The notes: a model not told the origin generated them from the letters alone. Counted from the stretch's first letter, positions 47,416 through 57,370 are shown. The stretch is DNA of 64,000 bases from CAYMCO01 sp964388955 (GCA_964388955.1 CAYMCO010000030.1:5738-69737); one strand, 5' to 3'. Numbers and translations: made by a program.

Positions 47416-48910
47416 CCCACATTTCTCCTTTCCGCTAGCAATATGGATGGCCGGCGCCTTTCCAGAGCTCTGCAAGCGGCGCGAGCATGCTTGAGCATTC
47501 CTCGGGGCCCTGCCAGGACGTTGCAGGATCAGCGTGCATGGCAGGACATTCGAGATTCTCATCTATCCTCTGGTCATTGCGCTGCGGGCACATGTGCAGC
47601 GTTCAGCCAGTGGCGCTGGGTTTGGCAGATAGCATGGGCCTGTTCGTCGTGCGAGTCAAATCGGTTGTGCGACCTAGGCTAGGGTACCGTCAACCGATCA
47701 ACAATCGCAACGCCTCTCACGCAAACCCATGTGGCCCTCGTTGAGATAGTTCGTAGGAATAGGCCACCTACAGCATTTTCAGGATGAAGGCGGTGCTGTG
47801 GGGCCCCCATCCCGGTTGAGTTTCCCCAGATGAAGCCGCGTCGCTCTCTTGGTGAAGCGCTGCCGCGGGATGAGCGCACCCAAATGGCGTAGAGAGTGAT
47901 CTTCGGACACAATCGGATCGTGGAGGAAGTCTCCCGAGAGGTTGCCTTTCTCGTACTCCTTGAACCGCTCACCGCGCGTGCCGCAAGCCTCATTGATGCC
48001 GCTATCGATCTAAACCCCCGTCACGCGAGCGGCGTTTCGCGGGCCTTCTGACCCCCTGGGGCAGGCTTGTTTGACATGCATGCTGACAAGGAATATACTG
48101 TTGCGATCATAAAATCCTGTCTCACGATGCGACTATGACCTGAGAATCATGGAACTCTGTCGGGCAGATTTGCTCGATTTTGAATGAAACCCGGATGGCC
48201 AGCAGTTGCTCCCGAATGCCCACCGGCAAAGGACTTACCTGTTCAGGATGAACACGCCGGAAGCGGGCAAATCAACAGACAGAGCGAGTTCTGGCAGATA
48301 TCGGTTCGCGTGCGGTGTGAGTGCTCGGCACTAGGACTTGTGGGCCTTCTTGGTGAAGGATCGGATTTCCTTTCTCATATGGGGCGGTTCCTCGGTGGTG
48401 CATAGAGGCGCTGGTAGAGTGCTCATTCTAGGCTTGAACTAGAGCGGCAAGACCAAGGGACTGGCCAAGAGCCGATCTGGGGAAGCGGGTGCCTGGGGGG
48501 CGTATGTTCTTCCCTCTCGACATCAACGCTTGGGCGAGACCAGCAGCATACTCTTTGGCTGGCTGGTAGTGTGTGTACCGGCTCTGCAGCGCCATGCAGT
48601 GATCTGCGCCCTTGATGAGCGCACGAATAGGCTTCGCTATCTTGGACACCGAGTAGGTCGTCGGTGTCAGAGCTTTCCCGGTTTTCGGGGCGGCGGTTGA
48701 TCTGTGGGATGGGATACCGGGGTGGGCGATATTCGCAGGGGGTGCAGATGACCCTGGGTCCTATCCAGAAAAGGGGCTGATAGATTTGCGGATGCGCGGC
48801 AAAAATGCGAACGGGCGCAACGTCATCGCAAACATGGAACCTCCGAGCGGCTCACTGCCGACTGCCTTTTCCTCAGAATCTGAACGAATCGAACTGAGAC
48901 GGAGCCAACG
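47416..48910. other. Long non-coding or decayed region upstream of adenosine deaminase
   Basis: About 1.5 kb without a recognisable gene. Minus-strand frames near 47770-48000 (with a GINEACGTRGERFKEYEKG-like reading) and 48428-48649 look protein-like but match nothing I know and are short, so they may be fragments of decayed genes. A very good plus-strand promoter lies inside at 48071. The region should also hold the minus-strand ade promoter. Confidence 0.4.
48071..48099 (+). promoter_or_regulatory. Near-consensus sigma70 promoter
   Basis: TTGACA, 17 bases, TATACT: an almost perfect match. The expected start point is about 48106, some 800 bases before the adenosine deaminase ATG, with no good gene in between. 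It could drive that gene through a long leader, an unseen small gene or an RNA. Confidence 0.65.
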
Positions 48911-49978
48911 ATGGATTTGAATAGTTTCCTCAAGCAGTTGCCAAAGGTTGAACTCCATTGCCACTTGGAAGGAGCTGTGCGGCCGTCGACCTTCGCCGAC
49001 CTCGGCACTAAACATGGCCTTGAGTTGCCATCATACGAAGATCCAGCCCAGCTCTATCAGTTCGAACCCAATATGACGGGTTTTCTCAGGGTCTATTCCC
49101 TTGTCAGCCAATCGATTAGGGATCGGGATGATTTCAGACGGGTCACGTATGAGGCTCTTGAAGACGCGGTCGGCTGCGGTGTGCGCTACCGTGAGATGTT
49201 CTGGAGCCCAATGGAACATCTAGACCTTGGAGTCCCTTTCAGAGATCAAAAGGATGGCATCGTCGATGGGCTTCGAGATGCGGAGAAGGATTTCGGCGTT
49301 CAATGCCGTATGATTTGTGGCATCAATCGTGAGGAGTCGCCCGAGCGAGGCGTTGAACTTGTGCAGCACATGCTCGACAACCGGAGCGATTTCATTATTG
49401 GGATCGGCCTGGACTATGACGAAGCAGGCAATCCACCCGAGAAGATGTGGAGGGCGTTCCACCTAGCGCGCGACGGGGGTTTGCGACGCACGGCTCATGC
49501 CTGCGAATACATGAGACCCCCTGCCGATGTCGAGACCTGTCTTGACATTCTGGGGTGTGAGCGCATTGACCACGGATACAGGGTCCTTCTCGATGCAGAG
49601 ACCACGAGAAGGTGTGCGGATGAGGGGGTCATATTCACGACAATCCCCGTGGTGCAAACCTACGGCGAGTACGGCACCTCGGACGAATGGGAGGATCATG
49701 GGCTGAGGGCGTCGGAGTTTCCCTACCCGATCAAAACCATGTTCAATCGGGACCTGCGGGTGACATTGAACTCGGATGATCCCGGGATCATGCGATTTGA
49801 TTTGTCGCAGGACTACGCTCTGGCTGCTGAGCTCATGGGATTTGGGCCCAAGGATTTCAGGACCTTGATACTGAACGGCATTGACGGCGCCTGGCTAGAC
49901 GAGGCTACCAAGCGCCAATGGAGGCAGGATTGGTCGCGCGAAATCGACGCCATGATCCCTTTGGTCGGTGGCGGATGA
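48911..49978 (+). CDS. Adenosine deaminase-like protein, divergent copy 1
   Basis: 355 residues. Adenosine/AMP deaminase fold with VELHCHLEGAVRP (HxH zinc ligands), HACE in place of HAGE (zinc His and catalytic Glu kept), IDHGYR and TLNSDDPGIM (Asp ligand). The CPxSN stretch of ordinary adenosine deaminases is replaced by TTIPVVQTYG, so substrate recognition is probably altered. It shares with copy 2 (58735) YREMFWSPMEHLDLGVP and GLDYDEAGNPPEKMW, so these two form a subgroup. A second BMP transporter operon follows. It presumably deaminates an imported nucleoside or base; adenosine itself is not certain. Confidence 0.85.
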   Translation: MDLNSFLKQLPKVELHCHLEGAVRPSTFADLGTKHGLELPSYEDPAQLYQFEPNMTGFLRVYSLVSQSIRDRDDFRRVTYEALEDAVGCGVRYREMFWSPMEHLDLGVPFRDQKDGIVDGLRDAEKDFGVQCRMICGINREESPERGVELVQHMLDNRSDFIIGIGLDYDEAGNPPEKMWRAFHLARDGGLRRTAHACEYMRPPADVETCLDILGCERIDHGYRVLLDAETTRRCADEGVIFTTIPVVQTYGEYGTSDEWEDHGLRASEFPYPIKTMFNRDLRVTLNSDDPGIMRFDLSQDYALAAELMGFGPKDFRTLILNGIDGAWLDEATKRQWRQDWSREIDAMIPLVGGG

Positions 49979-50113
49979 GACGGCCACGTCGATCGAGAAT
50001 CCGTGTGCATGTGCCCAAGGGCGAGCTGCGCGTGGCCAAAGCATATGCTGCAAGCGCACAAAGGAGGTGACTCGGAGGGGGAATTCCCCATTGCCATATT
50101 GATCCGTTCCTTG

Positions 50114-50184
50114 TGCTGCGTCTACCATCAATCGAGCTGTTGTCTCCGGGCGATTGTAGGGGCGGGACATGCTGGGCCTACACC
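50114..50184 (+). repeat. Dispersed palindromic repeat, copy 1
   Basis: About 70 bases, starting TGCTGCGTCTACCATCAATC and ending in a hairpin (TGTAGG / CCTACA). It matches the element at 59776. Each lies downstream of an adenosine deaminase gene of the same subgroup. Likely a REP/MITE-like intergenic element that may also act as a terminator. Confidence 0.75.
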
Positions 50185-50241
50185 AAGAACTTACCACATG
50201 ATCGTTGATGCAGGACTAGACTAGAGATCCGGAGGAGAACC

Positions 50242-51372
50242 ATGTATCTACGAGGAAAAGCCGTATTGCTGATGCTCTCTGCCATCATCATCGCGAGCCT
50301 GGCACTCACTGCGTGTGGTGCACCGCAGCCGGAGGCCACGTCTGCACCGGAGGCTACGTCTGCACCGGAGGCTACGTCCGAGGCGGCGCCTGCCCTCATC
50401 GCATTTGGGTTCAACGGCCCCACATCCGATGAGGGGTGGACTTGGGTGGCAAACCAGGCACGATTGGCCGTAGAAGAGGCTAATGGCGAGCGTGTGAAGA
50501 CGGTCTACGCCGAAAATGTGCCTTACTCTCAGGATGGCTCTCGCATCTTTGAGCAATTCGTCGCTGATGGCGCCGCGATGGTGATCGAGAATACTGGATA
50601 TGGCGAGATTTTCCAGAACGTGATCGCGGAACACCCCGACGTGGCGTTCATGGGCATGAACCGGCCCATGTATGACAACGAAATTGGCTACTATATCGAT
50701 GTCCGTGACACGGCCTACTTGATCGGCATGGCTGCAGGCATGATGACCGAAACCAACAAGATCGGATATGTGTGTTCATTTGCGGGGATGGACGCCGACG
50801 TGGATGCGTACGCTATGGGCGCCCTCTCGGTCAACCCCGATGTAACCACTCAGGTGGCCTGCATCAACTCGTGGTTCGATCCAGCGGCTGCGCGACAGGC
50901 AGCCGAAGCGCTGGTCGACGACGGAGCTGACTTTCTCTATGGCATCATGGACGAGCCAGCGTTCCTGGTGGTCGCCGAGGAGCGCGGCGTCTGGGCAGCA
51001 ACGTGGAACACCGACAACCGGGAGTTCGGGCCCAATGCATACGTCACCTCGCACATGATCAACTGGGCCGATTTCTATGTCGAGCAGGTAGGGAAACTGC
51101 TGGACGGCACTTGGACAGGGGGCGAGCTGATTCTGCTGCCGCTGGGCAGTGGAACGGATATCGACAGGTGGGGCGATAATGTGCCGCAGGAGGTACGGGA
51201 CCAAGTAGATGCAATGCGGGCCCGCATGATCGATGAAGGGTACAATCCGTTTGTAGGGCCCATCTACGACAATCAAGGTACCTTGAGATTTGCCGAAGGT
51301 GAGGAGATGACGCCCGATTACGGGTATGATCAATGGACTTGGCCCGTTCAGGGGGTAGTCGGCCTGGAGTAA
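50242..51372 (+). CDS. BMP-family ABC transporter substrate-binding lipoprotein, copy 2
   Basis: 376 residues. The signal peptide has lipobox LALTAC and is followed by a threefold PEATSA repeat (15-base units at about 50329-50375), a flexible linker common in Chloroflexota lipoproteins. The BMP fold then starts with FGFNGPTSDEGWTWVANQAR and includes VIENTGYGEIFQNVIAEHPD and IGMAAGMMTETNKIGYV. GGAGGAGA precedes the ATG. The ATPase, two permeases and a diverged adenine deaminase follow in one operon, so the ligand is probably a nucleoside or purine. It is only distantly similar to copy 1 at 23425. Confidence 0.9.
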   Translation: MYLRGKAVLLMLSAIIIASLALTACGAPQPEATSAPEATSAPEATSEAAPALIAFGFNGPTSDEGWTWVANQARLAVEEANGERVKTVYAENVPYSQDGSRIFEQFVADGAAMVIENTGYGEIFQNVIAEHPDVAFMGMNRPMYDNEIGYYIDVRDTAYLIGMAAGMMTETNKIGYVCSFAGMDADVDAYAMGALSVNPDVTTQVACINSWFDPAAARQAAEALVDDGADFLYGIMDEPAFLVVAEERGVWAATWNTDNREFGPNAYVTSHMINWADFYVEQVGKLLDGTWTGGELILLPLGSGTDIDRWGDNVPQEVRDQVDAMRARMIDEGYNPFVGPIYDNQGTLRFAEGEEMTPDYGYDQWTWPVQGVVGLE

Positions 51373-51500
51373 CGCCGTGGCACGCGCCCGATGGGCCGTC
51401 ATACGCCCGTTGGAGCGTAGGGTCGGCGATGCGCGACCGCCTGCATGTGACATTGCGCCGAGTCGATTGCGCGCGTTGATGAATCCCGGCGGTTTTGCTC

Positions 51501-51536
51501 TGAGCATCTCTGCCCATCATGGGGCAGAGATGCTCA
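51501..51536 (+). terminator. Strong hairpin after the second binding-protein gene
   Basis: A perfect 15-base stem (TGAGCATCTCTGCCC and its complement) with a 6-base loop, located between the lipoprotein gene and the ATPase gene. There is no T-run. Same position as the hairpin in the first BMP operon, so probably a stabiliser or attenuator that favours binding-protein expression. Confidence 0.75.
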
Positions 51537-51620
51537 CGCAGGTCCTGCGCTGCGGCCGTGGGCGTAGACTACCCGGATGCAAAGGGGCGGCGGTCTTGGA
51601 TAGCCAGGGGGGGAGGTGTT

Positions 51621-53171
51621 GTGAGCGAGACCAATTCATCGACAGGTGAAGCCGCTTTCATCGAAATGCGGAGCATCTGGAAACGCTTCCCCGGCGTGGT
51701 GGCCAACAGGGGGATCCATCTGGAGCTTCGCGCTGGCGAAGTCCATGCGCTGTTGGGAGAAAACGGTGCCGGCAAGACCACGTTGATGAATATCCTGGCC
51801 GGCGTCTACCAGGCGGATGGAGGGGAGATTTGGATCGATGGCCAGCCAGTCCAGATCCGGTCCCCGGCGCAGGCGATCGATCTCGGCATCGGTATGGTAC
51901 ATCAGCATTTTCGGCTCGTCGACGACCTGACCGTGGCCGAGAACGTCCATCTCGGTTGGAAAGGAACGCCCTGGCACGTCTCCCGGGGCAGGCTCAGTCG
52001 CAGGCTGGAGGCGATCGCGGCGGAGCTGGACTACCGGGTGGAGCCCGACGCACAGATCTGGCAATTGTCGGTAGGGGAGCAGCAGCGCGTGGAGATTCTC
52101 AAGGCGCTGGCCAGAGGCGCGCGATTGCTGATATTGGACGAACCGACCTCGGTGCTGACCCCGAGCGAAGCCCGGGAGCTGTTTCGGGCAATCCGCACGA
52201 TGGCCGAGAACGGGAGGACGGTGGTGTTCATCAGCCACAAGCTGGACGAGGTATTGGAGGTGTCAGACCGGGTGAGCGTGCTCCGGCAGGGCGAGCATGT
52301 GGTGACCAGGCCGACCTCGGAGTGTGACCCGATTATGCTGGCGCGGCTGATGGTGGGGCAAGACTTTGTGTTTCGGAGTCAGGAGAGGGAGGGAACACCG
52401 GGTTTGCCCATACTCAAGATGGAGGCGGTCAGCGCGCTGGATAGCCGGGGCCTTCTCGCGCTGAGGCAAGTTGATCTTGAAGTCAGGCGAGGCGAAATCT
52501 TGGGTATCGCGGGCGTGGCGGGAAACGGGCAGCGGGAGCTGGCGGAAGTGCTCACCGGGCTGCGGCCGGTAAAACGGGGCAGAATCATGGTCGAAGGAAA
52601 GGAGAAGACGGGGTCCTCGCCGTTCCAGTTTGCCCGCGCAGGGGTGGGCCACATCCCGGAGGATCGGCTAGGGATGGGCTTGTTTGCGGCGCTGCCAGTG
52701 GCCCACAACGCCATCCTGAAGACTTATCGGGAGCCTCCGATTCGGAAGGGGATGCGGCTGCTCAAGGAGGCGGAGATGCAGTTTGCCGCTGGACTGGTGA
52801 AGCGCGCCGATGTCCGAGTGCCGCATGTTCGCGTGCCGGTGGGGAACCTATCGGGAGGAAACCAGCAGAAGTTGCTTGCGCGCAGGGAGATCGAGATTGC
52901 ATCACGACTCCTGGTGGCGGTCCATCCCACATGGGGTTTGGACGTGGCGGCGACAGAGGCGGTGCGGAGAGCGCTGGTGGAACATCGCAATAATGGCACC
53001 GGTGTATTGCTGATCTCGGAGGACCTGGACGAGATCCTCCTGCTCTCGGATCGCATTGCGGTCATGTTCGGCGGCCAAGTCGTGGGCTTGTTTGAGAGCG
53101 GCGAAGCCAATCGAGAGGACATCGGATTGCTGATGGGGGGGGAGACGCTCAGGAGGGAGAACCAGGCGTGA
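51621..53171 (+). CDS. ABC transporter ATPase with two nucleotide-binding domains, copy 2
   Basis: 516 residues. The first ABC domain has GENGAGKTT, LSVGEQQRVEILKAL and LLILDEPTSVLT; the second has the class-typical degenerate Walker A (GVAGNGQ), LSGGNQQKLLARREI and VAVHPTWGLDVAA. The open frame begins at 51519, but the GTG at 51621, following GGGGAGGTG, gives the correct N-terminus. The stop overlaps the GTG of the next permease. It energises the second BMP importer. Confidence 0.92.
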   Translation: MSETNSSTGEAAFIEMRSIWKRFPGVVANRGIHLELRAGEVHALLGENGAGKTTLMNILAGVYQADGGEIWIDGQPVQIRSPAQAIDLGIGMVHQHFRLVDDLTVAENVHLGWKGTPWHVSRGRLSRRLEAIAAELDYRVEPDAQIWQLSVGEQQRVEILKALARGARLLILDEPTSVLTPSEARELFRAIRTMAENGRTVVFISHKLDEVLEVSDRVSVLRQGEHVVTRPTSECDPIMLARLMVGQDFVFRSQEREGTPGLPILKMEAVSALDSRGLLALRQVDLEVRRGEILGIAGVAGNGQRELAEVLTGLRPVKRGRIMVEGKEKTGSSPFQFARAGVGHIPEDRLGMGLFAALPVAHNAILKTYREPPIRKGMRLLKEAEMQFAAGLVKRADVRVPHVRVPVGNLSGGNQQKLLARREIEIASRLLVAVHPTWGLDVAATEAVRRALVEHRNNGTGVLLISEDLDEILLLSDRIAVMFGGQVVGLFESGEANREDIGLLMGGETLRRENQA

Positions 53172-54337
53172 TTGTGAGACTGTCCGATGCCCTGCTTCGG
53201 GGATGGAAACTTCAACGGAGGGCGGACTACTCATCCGCGCGAGGTATCTTGTTCAAGGTGCTGGCGGTGATACTGGCCATTCTCGCCACAGGGATTGTGC
53301 TTCAGGCGAGCGGGCAGTCCGCATTGGCGATGGGCAGCCGGGTCCTGGAATCCACTCTGGGAAGTGATTATGGCTTGCAGCAGTGGCTGGTGTTGGCAAC
53401 CCCTCTCATGATCACAGGGGCCGCACTGCTGATCGGAACACGGATGTCCGCATTCAACTTCGGTCTTGAGGGGCAGCTCTTTATCGGGGCTTGGGCGGCA
53501 GCGGGAATTGGGCTTCACCTCAACATACCGCCCTGGCTGGCCCTGATCCTGATGTTCGTGGGGGGGGCATTGGCGGGAGCCTTACTTGCCTTGGTTCCTG
53601 CACTTATGCGCATCAAGGCTGGCATCAGTGAGATCCTGACTACGCTGCTCCTCAACTTTGTCGCCATGCAGTTCGCACTTTACTTCGCGATGGATGCATG
53701 GAGGGATTGGGGTACTGCGGTGAATCTGGGAGCCACGACTCCAATCCCATACGACTTGCCGGTTCTGTGGGGCCACCTGCACATCGGAATACTGATTGCT
53801 GTGTGCATTGTTGTGGCGATATTCCTGGCAATCGAAGGGACGGTGTGGGGGTATGAGGTCAAGTCCATCGGCGCAAATCGGAGGGCGGCGGAGTTCGCAG
53901 GCATAGCGGTTACGCGACACATGCTTGTCATCATGCTCCTATCGGGAGCGATTGCCGGGGTTTCCGGGGTGATCGAGCTCACCGGCGTCGCCCACCGCTT
54001 GTCGGCCGCGGTGTCTGCGGGGTACGGATGGACCGGCATCATCGTGGCGATTCTGGCAGGCAGTTCTCCGCTTGCCATCATACCGTGGGCCCTGTTCTTG
54101 GCGCTGATCCTCAATAGCGGATTCGTCCTTCAGGCACAGGGCTTCTCAGTCAATGTCGTACTCGCTGTGACCGGATTGATCCTCTTGCTCGTCTCGGTGG
54201 GCGAGATCGTCGCCAATTACTCGTTGGTCCCGGTCTCCCAACGCGGATCTGCGGCGGATCTCGAAGTCTCCCCGGAGAGGTCTCTGGCCCGTTCGGGGCA
54301 AGCGGGCGGGGACTCATCCAGTGCCCAGGATCGATAA
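53168..54337 (+). CDS. ABC transporter permease, BMP/nucleoside type (operon 2, subunit 1)
   Basis: 389 residues with about nine or ten membrane helices. It has TRMSAFNFGLEGQLFIGAWA, ALMRIKAGISEILTTLLLNF, EVKSIGANRRAAEFAGIAVT and AGYGWTGIIVAILAGSSPL. It starts at a GTG overlapping the ATPase stop. It pairs with the permease encoded next. Confidence 0.9.
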   Translation: MIVRLSDALLRGWKLQRRADYSSARGILFKVLAVILAILATGIVLQASGQSALAMGSRVLESTLGSDYGLQQWLVLATPLMITGAALLIGTRMSAFNFGLEGQLFIGAWAAAGIGLHLNIPPWLALILMFVGGALAGALLALVPALMRIKAGISEILTTLLLNFVAMQFALYFAMDAWRDWGTAVNLGATTPIPYDLPVLWGHLHIGILIAVCIVVAIFLAIEGTVWGYEVKSIGANRRAAEFAGIAVTRHMLVIMLLSGAIAGVSGVIELTGVAHRLSAAVSAGYGWTGIIVAILAGSSPLAIIPWALFLALILNSGFVLQAQGFSVNVVLAVTGLILLLVSVGEIVANYSLVPVSQRGSAADLEVSPERSLARSGQAGGDSSSAQDR

Positions 54338-54387
54338 GTAGATATCGGGATGCGCCCAGGCTGGGCGGGGATCAGAGGATATTCGTT

Positions 54388-55329
54388 ATGGAAACCGTCC
54401 TGACAGGCTTGCTTGCCAGCGCCGTGACAGCAGGGGCGGTGATCATCATCGCTGGCACCGGTGAGATCATGGCAGAGCGCACAGGCGTGATGAATCTCGG
54501 CATCGAGGGGATGATGTCCGTAGGGGCGATGACAGCGATAATGATCATCAACGGAATGGGGGTCAGCGCCTGGCTGGGCATGCTTGGCGCAGCGCTTGCC
54601 GGGTTGTCGGCTGGCTTGCTTTTCGCGCTGCTCGCCGTCAGACTCAAGGTGGACCAGCTCCTCGCCGGGCTTGCGCTCACATTCGTTGGCAACGGCCTGG
54701 CGCGGCATATCGGGAAGTCCGTTGCCAGCCAGCCAGTTGCCAGCCGATTCCCGCAGGTCAAGATCCCGGTTCTGGGCGATATTCCTATACTCGGAAACGC
54801 GGTCTTCAATCACAACATCGTCGTGTATATCGTTTACTTTGTGCTGCCTGTCGCAGCTTTCTACCTCCTGTACAAGACACGTCATGGGCTGGAAATGCGG
54901 GCCGTGGGGCAAGCGCCCGAGGCCGCGGACGCGAGCGGCATACACGTAGACCGCATTCGGTTCCTCTACACAAGCATCGCGGGCGTTCTTGCTGCCGCTG
55001 CCGGCGCCTACCTATCCATAGCCTTGACCGCTACCTGGTCGGATATGGCGGTTGCAGGGCGAGGGTGGATCACCATCACGCTCGTTTTCTTCTCGGGATG
55101 GAATCCGCTTTACATCGTCCTCGGTGCGTTGCTCTTTGGGGGCGCTACGTCGGTCGGCTACATAATGCAGATCCAAGGTTGGGGCATCTCACCTTTCTTT
55201 CTGAACATGACCCCATATCTGGCAACAATCCTGCTGATGCTCATTTCGTGGCTTGCGCGCATGCGAACGCAACCGGAGAGACTTGGCGTGGGACCCGCGG
55301 CACTGGGGTTTCCATACCACAGAGAGTAG
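54388..55329 (+). CDS. ABC transporter permease, BMP/nucleoside type (operon 2, subunit 2)
   Basis: 313 residues with about eight membrane helices. It has AERTGVMNLGIEGMMSVGAM, VRLKVDQLLAGLALTFVGNG, MRAVGQAPEAADASGIHVDR and AVAGRGWITITLVFFSGWNP. It lies 50 bases after subunit 1, with AGAGGA upstream of the ATG. A diverged adenine deaminase gene follows 250 bases later. Confidence 0.9.
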   Translation: METVLTGLLASAVTAGAVIIIAGTGEIMAERTGVMNLGIEGMMSVGAMTAIMIINGMGVSAWLGMLGAALAGLSAGLLFALLAVRLKVDQLLAGLALTFVGNGLARHIGKSVASQPVASRFPQVKIPVLGDIPILGNAVFNHNIVVYIVYFVLPVAAFYLLYKTRHGLEMRAVGQAPEAADASGIHVDRIRFLYTSIAGVLAAAAGAYLSIALTATWSDMAVAGRGWITITLVFFSGWNPLYIVLGALLFGGATSVGYIMQIQGWGISPFFLNMTPYLATILLMLISWLARMRTQPERLGVGPAALGFPYHRE

Positions 55330-55579
55330 GCGGTGCTGCCCCTGCCCCAGCGGAGGTGACGGTGTTGAAGCCACGCGTAGCGGCGTTCCTCAGTGGGGTC
55401 CCACCGTTGGCAGCGGCCGAATGGCTCCGGTGGCCCAATGGGGAAGCCGCCGTTACCGTCAGCAGAGGGGGAGCAACCTTCTTTGGCAACGTGACCGTCA
55501 AAGGAATGCGGATTGCACTAGCCGCGCGCTCCAACCGGCACCCGGCAACGCGCCTTCCAGGAATCGAAAGGGAAAGCTC

Positions 55580-57370
55580 ATGAGCTGGCGTAGAAACGTC
55601 ATCGAAGTCGCACTCGGAAGGAGGGCTGCTGATCTCGTGGTTGTGGGCGGGAAGCTGGTGAACGTCAACACCCGGGAGGTCTACCCGGCAGATGTGGCGT
55701 GTGTGGACGGCCGGATCGCGATCGTTGGTGACGCCGAGACAGCGGTCGGCTCCAAGACGGTCGTGGTGGAGGCTGGAGGACATTACCTTGTCCCCGGCCT
55801 GATTGACTCCCACATGCACACCGAGTCGTCGGGCGTCACCCTGACAGAGCTCTCGAAGGTACTCCTGCCACGAGGTGTTACCACGATTCTGTACGCCCAT
55901 GAGATCGCCAACGTGCTTGGAGTGCCCGGGACGGATTTGGTCCGGAGGGAAAGCCGGCGGGTGCCACTCAAGATCTATTTCCAAACGCCGACGAGCGTTC
56001 CGTGGGCGAAGGGCCTCGAGAGTCCGGCCGCTGAGCTGGGGGTGGCCGATGTAGAACAAATGCTCGCTTGGAAAGAGACGGTCTCCCTGGGGGAATCCGA
56101 TTACTTCGATGTGGTTAAGCTGGACAAGGCGATTCTGGCCAAGCTCGACGCGGCCGAAGCTTTGGCGAGACCCATCGACGGCCATGCAGCGATGTTGACC
56201 CCCGAGAACCTGATGGCTGTAGCCGCGGGGGCTTTCCACGATGACCACGAGAATTTCACCAGCAAAGAGGTCCTGGCCAAGCTCCGCCTTGGAATGCGGG
56301 TGATCTTGCGGGAGGCCAACATCCCCTGGATTGCTGCGGCCGTCACCGAGAACGCCGTCGATACTCGCAATTGCATGCTTTGCATCGATGACAAGCTGGT
56401 GAACACCCTGCTTCGCGAAGGTGGGGTCGATAACACGGTGAGGGTCGCCATCCGGCATGGAATCGAGCCGATCACGGCTATTCAGATGGCGACGATCAAC
56501 CCGGCCACCTACTTCCGCCTGGACCTGGCCTTGGGGAGCATCAGCCCGGGCAGAATCGGCGATATCATCGTCACCGACTCTCTGGAAACGCTGTCGGCCC
56601 ACGCGGTCATCGCCAATGGTGCGCTGGTAGCGCGCCAGGGTGAGTTCCTCCCCCGCCTGGCAACCTACCGCTACCCAAAATGGGCACAGAACACCGTGCA
56701 TCTCGGTCACCCCGCCGGCGCCTCCGACTTTGAGATTTGCCCAGGATTCGATGAGGGCGAGGTCGAAGTTCGGACCCTCAAGATCAGCGGTGGCGGGTGG
56801 GTGAAGGGGTGGGGTTCCAGGCGGCTCGCTGTGCGGGATGGGGTGGTAGTTGTCGGCTCAGAGGAATCGATCAACCTGATCGCGATTGTCGAGAGGCATG
56901 GCGGTGACGGCAGGGTCGGCAAGGGAATCGTTGAAGGTATTGGCCTCAGGCAGGGGGCGGTCGCCTCCTCCGTTGGCCATGACTGCCATAACATCACCGT
57001 CGTGGGAACCAATCCGGAGGATATGGCTGGCTGCGTCAACGCCTTGGCCAAGTCCGGCGGAGGATTCGTCGCGGTCAGGGAGGGGGAGGTGATCGCCCAA
57101 GTGGCCTTCGAGGTGGCCGGATTGATCTCCCAGGCGCCTTACGCGGAGGTGGCCGAGAGGATGGACCATTTCGAGGCGACCATTCGCTCCGAGCTCGGCT
57201 TCCCGAGCGACATGGAGTTCGTGGTGTTCAATTTCATCGTCCTGCAGAGTTCGCCCTTTCAGGTGGCGATCACAGACCGCGGCTTGATTGACACGTATGC
57301 GCGCGAGATCGCACCGTTGTTCCTCGGAATGACCAGGCTCTCAGGCGCCTCGCGGGATCCGGAGACCTGA
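55580..57370 (+). CDS. Adenine deaminase-like protein, divergent
   Basis: 596 residues, same two-domain fold as the adenine deaminase at 45670, with PGLIDSHMHTESSG (HxH), DDHENFTSKEVLAKLRLGM and GHDCHNITVVGTNPEDMAG. Two landmarks are altered: the canonical CTDPHEIANV reads LYAHEIANV (Asp-Pro lost), and the FCTDDVMPHHL stretch reads LCIDDKLVNTLL (the HH after the metal Asp lost). GHAPG is GHAAM. The fold and core metal ligands seem kept, but substrate handling should differ. The open frame begins at 55253, but the ATG at 55580 fits the family start. It is the last gene of the second BMP operon. Confidence 0.87.
   Translation: MSWRRNVIEVALGRRAADLVVVGGKLVNVNTREVYPADVACVDGRIAIVGDAETAVGSKTVVVEAGGHYLVPGLIDSHMHTESSGVTLTELSKVLLPRGVTTILYAHEIANVLGVPGTDLVRRESRRVPLKIYFQTPTSVPWAKGLESPAAELGVADVEQMLAWKETVSLGESDYFDVVKLDKAILAKLDAAEALARPIDGHAAMLTPENLMAVAAGAFHDDHENFTSKEVLAKLRLGMRVILREANIPWIAAAVTENAVDTRNCMLCIDDKLVNTLLREGGVDNTVRVAIRHGIEPITAIQMATINPATYFRLDLALGSISPGRIGDIIVTDSLETLSAHAVIANGALVARQGEFLPRLATYRYPKWAQNTVHLGHPAGASDFEICPGFDEGEVEVRTLKISGGGWVKGWGSRRLAVRDGVVVVGSEESINLIAIVERHGGDGRVGKGIVEGIGLRQGAVASSVGHDCHNITVVGTNPEDMAGCVNALAKSGGGFVAVREGEVIAQVAFEVAGLISQAPYAEVAERMDHFEATIRSELGFPSDMEFVVFNFIVLQSSPFQVAITDRGLIDTYAREIAPLFLGMTRLSGASRDPET

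Noticed and set aside
47679..47993. Minus-strand frame upstream of ade
   Set aside because: A related reading frame looks weakly protein-like but matches no family I recognise, so I describe it only as possible gene decay.
48428..48649. 73-residue minus-strand frame
   Set aside because: Too short, no ribosome binding site and no recognisable motif.
50329..50375. Three 15-base tandem units
   Set aside because: Not a CRISPR or regulatory repeat; they encode the Pro/Glu/Ala/Thr linker of the lipoprotein.
55065..55583. 172-residue plus-strand frame between the permease and the adenine deaminase
   Set aside because: It overlaps the permease out of frame and shows no protein family features.
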